From the NCBI GenBank assembly GCA_035534455.1, contig DATLRV010000028.1:1-61751 (forward strand): DNA of 61,751 nucleotides, written 5' to 3'. Positions 41,842 through 49,771 of this stretch are shown in pieces. The notes under the pieces are model-generated. The model saw nothing but the letters and a program-made list of their open reading frames with translations, did not search any database and was not told where the DNA came from. Made by a program: the position numbers and the translations under genes. This stretch comes from JAJYVT01 sp035534455 (GTDB taxonomy: Bacteria; Actinomycetota; Acidimicrobiia; Acidimicrobiales; RAAP-2). Every line of letters begins with the position of its first letter. Positions within the stretch are counted from its first letter, which is position 1.

Positions 41842-43236
41842 GTGCCCGGGATCGCCTCGACACGAGCGGTCTTCGTCGACCTCGACCGGACCCTGCTACG
41901 GCGGGCGAGCGGCCAGGTGCTGCACGCGGCGCTCGAAGCTGCCGGGATCGCCAGGGCGTTGCCGGGCAATTCCCTCTTCTACGCCGTCTACGACCGGTTC
42001 GGCGAGAACGTGCCGGCGATGGCGCTGGCCCGCGCAGCCGCGTTCGCTGCACGGGGGTGGGCGCAATCGGCGGTCCGCGCGGCGGGACGCGGGGCCGTGC
42101 CCGGCCTCGTCGAGCTGGTCGCGCCCTATGCACCGGGCATCCTGGCCGAGTACCGGCGTGCTGGCCATCGCCTCGTCCTCACGACGACGACGCCCGTCGA
42201 CATGATCGCTCCGTTCGCCGAGGCACTGGGATTCGACGACGTCGTGGGCACCCGCTACGAGGTACGTGACGGCCGGTACACCGGTCGTCTCGACGGCGCG
42301 TTCGTGTGGAGCGTCGGGAAGCTCGTGGCCGTGCGTGCCTGGGCGCGCGCCGCGGGGGTGGCCCTCGCGGCGAGCCACGCCTGCTCTGACAGCGCCTTCG
42401 ACCTCCCGCTCCTCGCGAGCGTGGGGCACCCCCACTGCGTGAACCCCGACCCGACGCTCGCCGCGGTGGCGGCAGTGCGGCGCTGGCCGGTGGAGCACTG
42501 GGACCGCCCGCCCGGCGTGCCGTCCCTGCTCGGCCTCGAGCCCTACCACCTGGTCGCGCCGTGGATCCGGCCCGAGATGTTCCCCTATGCGCGTTTCGAC
42601 CTGGGCGGTCTCGAGCACGTCCCCCGCAGGGGGCCGGCCCTCGTCGCCGCGAACCATCGGAGCTACTTCGACGTCGCGGCCCTCGCCCTCGTCGCCGCAC
42701 GGCTCGGTCGACCGGTGCGGTTCCTCGCCAAGAAGGAGCTGTTCGACGCGCCGCTCGTCGGGTGGGCCACGCGCGCGATCGGCGGCATCCCGGTCGACCG
42801 CTCGGACGGGGCGGCGTCGCGCGCGGCGCTGGACCGTGCCGAGGCGGCGTTGCGCGCGGGGGAGGTGGTGATCGTCCTGCCGCAGGGCACGATCCCGCGG
42901 GGCACCGAGTTCTTCGACCCGGTCCTGCACGCCAAGACGGGCACGGCACGCCTCGCCGCGTCCACGGGCGCACCGGTCGTCCCGGTGGGACTGTGGGGAA
43001 CCGAGGCGGTGTGGCCGCGAAGCGCTCGGGTGCCCGACGTGACCGCAGTCCTGCACCCGCCGACCGTCCGGGTGCGCGTCGGGAGGCCGATCGTCCTCGG
43101 ACTCGACGACGCCAAGGCGGACACCGCCGTGGTGATGTCGGCGATCTCGGCGCTCCTCCCGCCAGAAGGGAGGATGCGACGCCGCCCGAGCGCCGAGGAG
43201 CTCGCTCGGACCTACCCCCCCGGCTGGCGCACGTGA
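41842..43236 (+). CDS. HAD-IB hydrolase fused to a 1-acylglycerol-3-phosphate acyltransferase
   Basis: A 464-aa two-domain protein. Residues about 5-215 are a HAD-IB phosphatase (Asp13 and Asp15 in FVDLDRTLL, motif II LVLTTTTPVD, motif IV SDSAFDLPLL). Residues about 235-445 are a PlsC/LPLAT acyltransferase with the HX4D motif NHRSYFD (His272, Asp277) and the FEGT-like PQGTIPRG. The fusion suggests dephosphorylation and acylation in lipid synthesis or remodelling at the inner membrane. TAACCT (41830-41835) lies 6 nt before the GTG, so the mRNA may be leaderless. Its stop overlaps murT. Confidence 0.88.
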   Translation: MPGIASTRAVFVDLDRTLLRRASGQVLHAALEAAGIARALPGNSLFYAVYDRFGENVPAMALARAAAFAARGWAQSAVRAAGRGAVPGLVELVAPYAPGILAEYRRAGHRLVLTTTTPVDMIAPFAEALGFDDVVGTRYEVRDGRYTGRLDGAFVWSVGKLVAVRAWARAAGVALAASHACSDSAFDLPLLASVGHPHCVNPDPTLAAVAAVRRWPVEHWDRPPGVPSLLGLEPYHLVAPWIRPEMFPYARFDLGGLEHVPRRGPALVAANHRSYFDVAALALVAARLGRPVRFLAKKELFDAPLVGWATRAIGGIPVDRSDGAASRAALDRAEAALRAGEVVIVLPQGTIPRGTEFFDPVLHAKTGTARLAASTGAPVVPVGLWGTEAVWPRSARVPDVTAVLHPPTVRVRVGRPIVLGLDDAKADTAVVMSAISALLPPEGRMRRRPSAEELARTYPPGWRT

Positions 43237-44534
43237 CCACGCGCGCGCATCCCGCCCGGGTACGCGCCGCCGTCGCAGCGACGCGCCTGGTCAATGCGCT
43301 CTCCCGTCGCTTCGGCGCGGGCAGCGGGAGCGTGGCGGGTGGTCACGCGGGTCTCGCCATCGACCCGGGGCTGTTGGAGCATCTCAGTGCGGGGCGCACG
43401 GTAGCGCTCGTGAGCGGCACCAACGGCAAGACCACGACGACGCGACTCCTGGCCGTCGCGATCGAGGGTGCGCTCGGGCGCGCGGCCACCAACGCCACCG
43501 GCTCGAACATGCCCACCGGCCACGTCACGGCGCTCGCCTCGGCACCGCCGGGGGCGCCGGCCGTCCTGGAGGTCGACGAGGGGTACCTGCCACAGCTCGT
43601 CGGGACGCTCGGGCCCGACGTCACGGTGCTCCTCAACCTGTCGCGCGACCAGCTCGACCGGACCAACGAGGTCCGCATGGTGGCGAACAAGTGGCGGCGT
43701 GCGCTGGCGGCGTCGCCGGGGACCGCGGTCGTGGCGAACGCCGACGACCCGCTCGTCACGTGGGCGGCGTGCGCCGCCGCCGCTCGGGTGTGGGTCGGTG
43801 CGGGGCTGTCGTGGCGCGAGGACGCCGTCGGTTGTCCGGCGTGCGAGGGGCGCATCGAGTTCGTGGCGGGTCCCGGCGCCGGGTGGGCGTGCCGCTGCGG
43901 ATTCGCGAGGCCGCGGCTCGACGTCTCTCTCGAGGGCGACCAGGTGGTGCTCGCCGACGGCACCCGGTTGACGCTCACCCTCGCGCTGCCCGGTCGGTTC
44001 AATCGTGCCAACGCCGCGATGGCCGCGGCCGCCGCGGCGGCCATGGGTGTGGGATGGACCACATCGCTCGAACGGATCGCGTCGGTCGACGAGGTCGCCG
44101 GCAGGTTCGCGGTGGTCGAGGTCGGCGGGTGCAACGCACGCGTCATGCTCGCCAAGAACCCGGCGGGCTGGCGCGAGCTGCTCGACGTCCTTTGCCCGGG
44201 GGAGGGCCCGGTCGTCGTCGGGATCAACGCGAGGGTCGCGGACGGCAGGGACCCGTCCTGGCTCTGGGACGTGCCGTTCGAGCGCCTTCGGGGAAGGACG
44301 GTGGTCGCGACCGGCGAGCGTTGCCGAGACCTGGCGGTCCGCCTGCACTACGCGGAGGTCGCGCACCGGACGATCCGAGACGAGGTTGCGGCGGTGCGCG
44401 CCGCCTGGCTCTCGACCGGCGCACCGTCATCGGGCGCGCCGCCCCGCAACGGCTCGGCGCGCGAGGTCGAGTTCGTCGGCAACTACACCGCGTTCACCGA
44501 CCTGCGGGCGCGTGCGTCGGGGAGAGGGTCGTGA
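43233..44534 (+). CDS. murT: MurT, lipid II isoglutaminyl synthase ligase subunit
   Basis: A 433-aa Mur-ligase family protein that, with GatD, amidates the alpha-carboxyl of D-Glu in lipid II. The ATP loop is VSGTNGKTTTTR, and the N-terminal binding segment TGSNMPTGHVTAL and LNLSRDQLDRTNEV are diagnostic. A four-Cys zinc ribbon (VGCPACEGRIEF and WACRCGF) inserted in the middle domain is typical of MurT. A C-terminal DUF1727 segment covers the end (NYTAFTDLRA). The GTG start overlaps the previous stop and its stop overlaps gatD, so the three are coupled. Confidence 0.95.
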   Translation: MTTRAHPARVRAAVAATRLVNALSRRFGAGSGSVAGGHAGLAIDPGLLEHLSAGRTVALVSGTNGKTTTTRLLAVAIEGALGRAATNATGSNMPTGHVTALASAPPGAPAVLEVDEGYLPQLVGTLGPDVTVLLNLSRDQLDRTNEVRMVANKWRRALAASPGTAVVANADDPLVTWAACAAAARVWVGAGLSWREDAVGCPACEGRIEFVAGPGAGWACRCGFARPRLDVSLEGDQVVLADGTRLTLTLALPGRFNRANAAMAAAAAAAMGVGWTTSLERIASVDEVAGRFAVVEVGGCNARVMLAKNPAGWRELLDVLCPGEGPVVVGINARVADGRDPSWLWDVPFERLRGRTVVATGERCRDLAVRLHYAEVAHRTIRDEVAAVRAAWLSTGAPSSGAPPRNGSAREVEFVGNYTAFTDLRARASGRGS

Positions 44535-45283
44535 GCCTCACCGTCGTCGTCGTCCACCCGGACCTGCTCGGTACCTACGGGGACGGGGGGAACGGGGTCG
44601 TTCTCGTCCAACGCGCCCGCTGGCGCGGCATGGACGCGGACCTCGTCGAGGCGAGGTCGGACGCACGGCTGCCCGCGGGCGACCTCTACTGCCTCGGCGG
44701 CGGGGAGGACGCCGCCCAGACGGCGTCGGCCGAGCGGCTCCGTGCCGACAGCGTCCTCGAGGCGCAGGTCGCGCGCGGGGTCCCGGTGCTCGCGGTGTGT
44801 GCCGGCTACCAGATCGTCGGTCGCAGCTTCGCAGCGTCGGACGGGAGGTTGCTCCCCGGCGTCGGTCTCCTCGACGTCGCCACCGCCAAGGGGCCGGGCC
44901 CGCGCCCCGTCGGGGAGGTCCTGGCCGAGCCCCTCGACCCGGCGCTCGCGCCCCTCACCGGGTTCGAGAACCATGGCGGCCTCACCACCCGGGGCCCGGA
45001 CGCGCCGCCGCTCGCTCGGGTCGTCGTCGGCGTCGGGAACGGCGACGGCACCGAGGGCACGCGGTCCGGGCACGTCGTCGGCACCTACCTCCACGGGCCG
45101 GTGCTCGCACGCAACCCCGCGCTCGCCGACCTCCTCCTCTCGTGGGCGACCGGCCGACCGCTCGAGCCGCTCGACGACGCCGAGGAGGAGGCGCTGCGCA
45201 CCGAGCGCCTCGCAGCGGTGCGTCCGTGGACCCTTCGCGCCGGCAGCGGGCGTCAGGGCCTGCGCGCCCGTGGCAGGTCGTAG
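44531..45283 (+). CDS. gatD: GatD, glutamine amidotransferase subunit for lipid II amidation
   Basis: A 250-aa class I glutamine amidotransferase of the CobB/CobQ-like type that supplies ammonia to MurT. The catalytic Cys is in LAVCAGYQIVG (about 94), the His in VVGTYLHGPVLARNP, and the conserved GFENHGGLTT segment is present. The N-terminal TVVVVHPDLLGTYGDGGN is typical of GatD. The GTG start overlaps the murT stop. The last 31 bp overlap the convergent glycosyltransferase gene. Confidence 0.95.
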   Translation: MSLTVVVVHPDLLGTYGDGGNGVVLVQRARWRGMDADLVEARSDARLPAGDLYCLGGGEDAAQTASAERLRADSVLEAQVARGVPVLAVCAGYQIVGRSFAASDGRLLPGVGLLDVATAKGPGPRPVGEVLAEPLDPALAPLTGFENHGGLTTRGPDAPPLARVVVGVGNGDGTEGTRSGHVVGTYLHGPVLARNPALADLLLSWATGRPLEPLDDAEEEALRTERLAAVRPWTLRAGSGRQGLRARGRS

Positions 45284-46020
45284 GAGCCGGAGATGCGCAG
45301 CCGGTAGAAGATCGCGAAGAGGTCCACGAGCATGCCGGCCACGGCACGCACCGACACGGTGCTGCCGAATCGTTGGCGGATGCGCACGGGCACCTCGACG
45401 AAGCGCCCGTACCCGAGCTTGTCCGCCACGACGAGGAGCTCGAGGTCGAACGCGAACCGCTTCTCGAGCATGCGCGGGAGCACGTCGGCGAGGACCTCGC
45501 GCCGCACGAGCTTGAGGCCGGTTTGCGTGTCGCGCACGTGGAGGCCGAAGAGCGCGAGGACGAGCTGCTGCCAGACCCACGAGTAGACCCGGCGCAACGG
45601 CGGGTAGACGACCTGGGACGCCGGATGCCGCTTGGACCCCAGCACCACGTCGGGCGCAGGAACCTCGGCGTCGTGCGTGATGGCGGCGAGCATCGCGATC
45701 TGGTCGGGTGGGAGGTCGCCGTCGGCGTCGATGAACCCGAGGAACCGCCCGCGCCCCATCGTGAACCCGACGCGGAGCGCCTCGCCCTTGCCGCGGTTGT
45801 GCTGGAGCCGGACCGTGCGCACGACGTCGCCGGGGAGGTCCGCGAGCGCCTGCTCGCTGCCGTCGGTCGACCCGTCGGAGACGGCGATCACCTCGAAGCT
45901 CGCGCCCGAGTCCGAGAGCGTGCGCACGAGCTCGTTGACGGTCTCCCGGACGCGGTCCCCCGGATTGAAGTAGGGGACCACCACGGTGAGGTCGAGCGTC
46001 GGACCGTCGCTCAGGGACAC
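45253..46020 (-). CDS. Family 2 glycosyltransferase (dolichyl-phosphate glycosyltransferase-like)
   Basis: A 255-aa GT-A enzyme. Nucleotide-sugar motifs are VVVPYFNPGDRVRETVNEL, VSDGSTDGSEQAL, NRGKGEALRVGF and the metal-binding DADGDLPPDQI. The end (LFAIFYRLRISGSYDLP) is amphipathic, with no multi-helix C-terminal anchor. It resembles polyprenyl-phosphate glucosyl/mannosyl transferases of cell-envelope pathways. The start is a GTG at 46018-46020. It ends inside gatD (31-bp antisense overlap) and lies 18 bp after the acyltransferase stop, so it could be the last gene of that leftward operon. Confidence 0.85.
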   Translation of the reverse strand: MSLSDGPTLDLTVVVPYFNPGDRVRETVNELVRTLSDSGASFEVIAVSDGSTDGSEQALADLPGDVVRTVRLQHNRGKGEALRVGFTMGRGRFLGFIDADGDLPPDQIAMLAAITHDAEVPAPDVVLGSKRHPASQVVYPPLRRVYSWVWQQLVLALFGLHVRDTQTGLKLVRREVLADVLPRMLEKRFAFDLELLVVADKLGYGRFVEVPVRIRQRFGSTVSVRAVAGMLVDLFAIFYRLRISGSYDLPRARRP

Positions 46021-46038
46021 GCCCGAATGTGTAGCTGC

Positions 46039-46926
46039 TCAGACGCGCGGCCAGGTGTCGCGCCCGGCCTCTGGCCGCGGGTCGAGGGCCCAGGACCTCA
46101 GCCAGCCGCTCGCCTCGGGTCCGCGGAGCGACGGGGTCTCCTCCCGGGCATGGCGCGTGCGGGCTTGCCACCAGTCGCTCGACGCCTCGTCGGCGGCCAC
46201 GGCGACCGCCCGCTCGATTCGGACACTGAACTTGCGGGCGTCCTCTCCGTCGTCGGGAGAGAGGGGCATGCCGAAGAGCACCGAGACCGGTGAGCGGCGG
46301 GGGAGGCGCGGCTCACCGGACTTGGGCAGGACGTGCCGGGTGCCGCTCAGATGGACCGGCACCACCGGCCGCCCGGTGCGCCGCGAGAGGTAGGCGGCGC
46401 TCGCCGGGCTGAACGGCTGGCCCCACCCGTCCGGGGACCGGCCGCCCTCGGGGAAGATGACGAGGTTCCACCCGTTCCCGAGCAGGTCGGACGCGACGTC
46501 CGCGGAGCGCCGGTTCACCCGGGCCCGCTCGATGGGGATGGCCGCGAGCGAGAACGACCAGAGCACCGCCTTCCAGTGCCGGTCGAAGAAGTAGTCGGCC
46601 GCCGCCGCCACCACGGTGCGGTGGCGGAACCGGACGGGAAGCGACGTGAGGAGGATCGGCGTGTCGAGGTGGCTCGCGTGGTTCGCGGCGAAGATCACCG
46701 GGGCGGTGACGTGGCGGAGGTGCTCGGTGCCGCGCACCGTCGTGGTGGCGACAAGGCGCGCGGCGGGCCGCGTCACGTTGTCGAGGACGATCGCGCGGGC
46801 GAGACGCACGGGGTAGCGCCGCGACCAGTCGTGGTCGTAGTCGAGGCCGACGTGGCGCTCGGGGGCCGGGCGCGGGACAGCCGTGGGCCAGGTGGGCTTG
46901 GCGAAGGGGAACCGGGAAGGCTTCAT
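46039..46926 (-). CDS. 1-acyl-sn-glycerol-3-phosphate acyltransferase family
   Basis: A 295-aa PlsC/LPLAT enzyme. HX4D motif NHASHLD, then the block III PEGGRSPDGW (FPEGGRS), and VVPVHLSGTRHVLPK. Only weakly hydrophobic near the N terminus, so peripheral to the membrane. It acylates a lysophospholipid or another acceptor alcohol. Its ATG overlaps the stop of the DUF2088 gene (ATGA). The context (acyl reductase/HAD fusion and alcohol dehydrogenase in the same operon) suggests an unusual lipid, perhaps an ether- or ester-linked fatty alcohol. Confidence 0.87.
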   Translation of the reverse strand: MKPSRFPFAKPTWPTAVPRPAPERHVGLDYDHDWSRRYPVRLARAIVLDNVTRPAARLVATTTVRGTEHLRHVTAPVIFAANHASHLDTPILLTSLPVRFRHRTVVAAAADYFFDRHWKAVLWSFSLAAIPIERARVNRRSADVASDLLGNGWNLVIFPEGGRSPDGWGQPFSPASAAYLSRRTGRPVVPVHLSGTRHVLPKSGEPRLPRRSPVSVLFGMPLSPDDGEDARKFSVRIERAVAVAADEASSDWWQARTRHAREETPSLRGPEASGWLRSWALDPRPEAGRDTWPRV

Positions 46927-48509
46927 CGCACGTCGGCGAGGAGCAACGGGGGCGTGTGGAGATGGGTGAGGCTCGGCGACCGCCCGACGACGTCGGAGGC
47001 GATCTCGAGCGCGTCGTCGAGGCTCGTGGCGGGGGAGAACCCCATGCGCCGCACGGCGGCGGGATCGCCGCCGACCACGATCACGCGCCCGAGGTGGTCG
47101 AGTGCGTGCGCGCACCAGTACCACATGTAGAAGGGGTGGACGCCGTGATAGGCGTGGCCGGTCCGGTAGAGGTGCACGTACCAAGGGTCGGTGGCGAAGG
47201 ACTCCTCGTAGGTCTTCGAGATCTCGACAGGGTCCGTCGTGTCGCTCAGCACCTCCTCGAAGAAGTCGATGTAGCTCGGATGGTGCCCGGGGTGGAACTC
47301 CCAGGGCGTGGGGTGGTGCATGATCACGACCCCGCCCTTCCGCACCAGAGGCTTCCCCCGGTAGAGGTTGAAGAAGTAGCCGAGCCCGAGGCACGCGACG
47401 AGGATCGGGTTCATGATCGAGTTCACGTTGTACGGGGAGATGTAGGGGAGCCCCATCGTGAGGATGTCGGTCTGCCCCTCGACCTCCACTCCCTGCTGCT
47501 TCCAGACGTTGGCGGTGGTCAGGGCATGGACGGCCTCGACCTCCCCGGCCTGGACCGAGACGAGCGCGTGCGGCGCGCGGATCGAGTGGAAGATCTGTCG
47601 TGCGATGCGCGGCGGAGTCCGGTCGAGTGCCGCGGCGGTGGCGACGTAGGTCGCGCGGTCGCGAAGGTTCCACTCCCACTCCCGCCGCTGGAGGAACCCG
47701 AACTGCGACGGGAAGGTGTCGGTGTTGAGCGTCGTCTCGATCTGGAAGATCTTGACCCCGCTGTCGGCGATGAGGCGGCCCATGCGCCAGTTCGACGAAT
47801 GGAGCTCGGAGGCTGGCGCGTCCATGAACGACCGGCTGTGCACCATCGTCTTGGGGTTGTGGTGGTGGCGGAGGCTCCGATAGCTGGCGAGCCCGGTCGC
47901 CACGCTCTTGTGACCGCCGTCCATTGCGACGAGGTTGATGTTGACGTAGACGAGGAGGTCGCTCGTCGCCGCGCGCTTGTTGAGCTCGACCTCCTCGCCC
48001 TTGTCGGTGGTCCCGAGGTGGAGCAGGTTCCCGGGATCCTCTGCGTCGTGCTGGGTGAGCAGTCCGTGCGGCGCGAACGCGTCGTAGACCCGGTCGCCGA
48101 GCGCGTGCCGCAGCTCGGCCTCGGTCATGCGCCGGTGGAGCGCGAGCGCCGCTACGAGGACGACGTCGTCGACGCCCGCCTCCGCGGCCATGTCGAGCAC
48201 TTGCTCGATGACGAGCTGGCGGACGTCGGGCGCCTGCATCGGGGGAAGCGGGAGCGAGACGTCGTCGAAGCAGATGGTGAGACGCATGCCCGGACTGAGC
48301 AGGGACGGCAACGGGTCGCGGTCGAGCGGGTGGAGCAGCGCGTGGCGGATCGCCGCGACCGGGTCCTCGAGCGCCGCCAGCGGTTCGGGCGCGTAGATGA
48401 TCCGGCTCCCCTCGGGGAGCCGCTCGAGGACGAAGCGTTCGCCGTGCCAGAAGAGGGTCGGGGGGGTGGAGCGGTCCACCTCCAGGACGAGCCCTGGACG
48501 GGGCGTCAT
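46923..48509 (-). CDS. LarA-like DUF2088 protein
   Basis: A 528-aa protein that resembles nickel-dependent lactate racemase (LarA, DUF2088) in its N-terminal third: LTICFDDVSLPLPPMQAPDVRQLVIEQ, then VDDVVLVAALALHRRMTEAELR, and GDRVYDAFAPHGLLTQHDAEDP. The remainder (ELHSSNWRMGRLIADSG, the MGLPYISPYNVNSIMNP segment) diverges and no Lar accessory genes (larB, larC, larE) are present, so use of the nickel-pincer cofactor is doubtful. An epimerase or racemase role on a hydroxy or sugar acid is one option. The start overlaps the alcohol dehydrogenase stop. No signal sequence. Confidence 0.72.
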   Translation of the reverse strand: MTPRPGLVLEVDRSTPPTLFWHGERFVLERLPEGSRIIYAPEPLAALEDPVAAIRHALLHPLDRDPLPSLLSPGMRLTICFDDVSLPLPPMQAPDVRQLVIEQVLDMAAEAGVDDVVLVAALALHRRMTEAELRHALGDRVYDAFAPHGLLTQHDAEDPGNLLHLGTTDKGEEVELNKRAATSDLLVYVNINLVAMDGGHKSVATGLASYRSLRHHHNPKTMVHSRSFMDAPASELHSSNWRMGRLIADSGVKIFQIETTLNTDTFPSQFGFLQRREWEWNLRDRATYVATAAALDRTPPRIARQIFHSIRAPHALVSVQAGEVEAVHALTTANVWKQQGVEVEGQTDILTMGLPYISPYNVNSIMNPILVACLGLGYFFNLYRGKPLVRKGGVVIMHHPTPWEFHPGHHPSYIDFFEEVLSDTTDPVEISKTYEESFATDPWYVHLYRTGHAYHGVHPFYMWYWCAHALDHLGRVIVVGGDPAAVRRMGFSPATSLDDALEIASDVVGRSPSLTHLHTPPLLLADVR

Positions 48510-49771
48510 GGCGTGCCTCCTGTGGTCGGCCGGCTCGCGCGGCCGGTGCGTCGTTCGTTGGCGCGACGAAGGTCGAACGCGACCTTCACGGCGCCCCTTC
48601 GGCCTGCCGCCCCGGCGTGCTGGACGGCCTCTTCGAAGCGGTCGATCGGGTAGGTCGCCGAGACGAGCCGCCCCAATCCGTGCGCGGCGACGACTTCGAA
48701 GGCGAGATCGAAGGTCCGGACCCGCTCGCCCGCGCGGAGGGTCTCGGTGCCGTAGGCGTACGCCCCCGCCAGCCTGATCTCGCGCTGCCACAGGGGGGCG
48801 AGGTCGACCTGCACTCGTCCGGGCATGCCCACCAGCACCACCCGGCCCCGCGGACGCACCATCTCGAGGCACTGCGCGATGGAGCCGGCCGAGCCCACGC
48901 AGTCGAAGACGACGTCGGCGCCGCCGGACAAGGGTCCGGTCGCGCGCCCGGGCCGGGGGTCGGCCACCGACAGGGATCCGCTCCTCCGGCGGACCGCCCG
49001 GGTGAGCTGGTCGGGCGCGAGCGCGGCGGTCGCGCCGAGGTCCGTGGCGAGCCGGCGTTGGTGCGGGTATCGGGCGCCGACGAGGAGCGCGCCGGGCGTC
49101 GCGATGCGCCCGGACGAGGACAGCGCGCGCAGCGCGGCAACGAGCGAGAGGCCGAGCGTCCCGGCACCGAGCACGGCCACCGTCCCTGTGTCCTCGAGGT
49201 TCGCGTCGCAGACCGCATGGGTGGCGCACGCGACCGGCTCGACCATCACGGCGTCCTCGTCGCTGCACGCGTCGGGCACCGCGTGGAGCTGGCTTTCGTG
49301 GGCGACGAGTCCCGCATGGGACCACCCACCTCCGGTGTCGGCGCAGTAGCCCGTCTGGAGCCCGGGTGCGAGGTGCCCGAAGGCGATGCGCTCGCAGTCG
49401 CCGAGCATCCCGCGCCCGCACGCCGGGCACGGCGGGTCGATCCCGCGCGCGACGCAGCCGAGCACCGGCTCGAGCACGACGCGCTCGCCGCTCTCGAGCT
49501 CGCCGACGACCTCGTGGCCGGGGACGAAGGGGAAGCTGACGATGTGCTCGAAGTAGCGGGAGCTCCTCCCGTCGAGCGTCGCGAGGTCGGAGCCGCAGAT
49601 CCCAGAAAGGCGCGGGATCACCCGCGTCCACCCCGGGCCCGGGAGCGCGGGAGGATCGGTCTCCGCGAGCCGCAACGGGCCGATCGCCGCGCCGCGTCCC
49701 GAGCCGAACGTCGACGCGAGTCTCGACGCGGCGAACCTGGGCAGGTTGCGCTCGAAGACGAGCGCCTTCAC
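48506..49771 (-). CDS. Zinc-binding alcohol dehydrogenase (MDR superfamily)
   Basis: A 421-aa medium-chain dehydrogenase. Catalytic zinc ligands are in LSGICGSDLATLDG and FVPGHEVVGEL; a structural zinc lobe is CPACGRGMLGDCERIAFG (four Cys), and the NAD(P) Rossmann motif is VAVLGAGTLGLSLVAAL. A 30-residue insertion (RRRSGSLSVADPRPGR) follows the Rossmann region. It would interconvert an alcohol with an aldehyde or ketone, possibly the fatty alcohol from the preceding acyl reductase. The GTG start overlaps the SDR-HAD stop (GTGA). Confidence 0.88.
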   Translation of the reverse strand: MKALVFERNLPRFAASRLASTFGSGRGAAIGPLRLAETDPPALPGPGWTRVIPRLSGICGSDLATLDGRSSRYFEHIVSFPFVPGHEVVGELESGERVVLEPVLGCVARGIDPPCPACGRGMLGDCERIAFGHLAPGLQTGYCADTGGGWSHAGLVAHESQLHAVPDACSDEDAVMVEPVACATHAVCDANLEDTGTVAVLGAGTLGLSLVAALRALSSSGRIATPGALLVGARYPHQRRLATDLGATAALAPDQLTRAVRRRSGSLSVADPRPGRATGPLSGGADVVFDCVGSAGSIAQCLEMVRPRGRVVLVGMPGRVQVDLAPLWQREIRLAGAYAYGTETLRAGERVRTFDLAFEVVAAHGLGRLVSATYPIDRFEEAVQHAGAAGRRGAVKVAFDLRRANERRTGRASRPTTGGTP

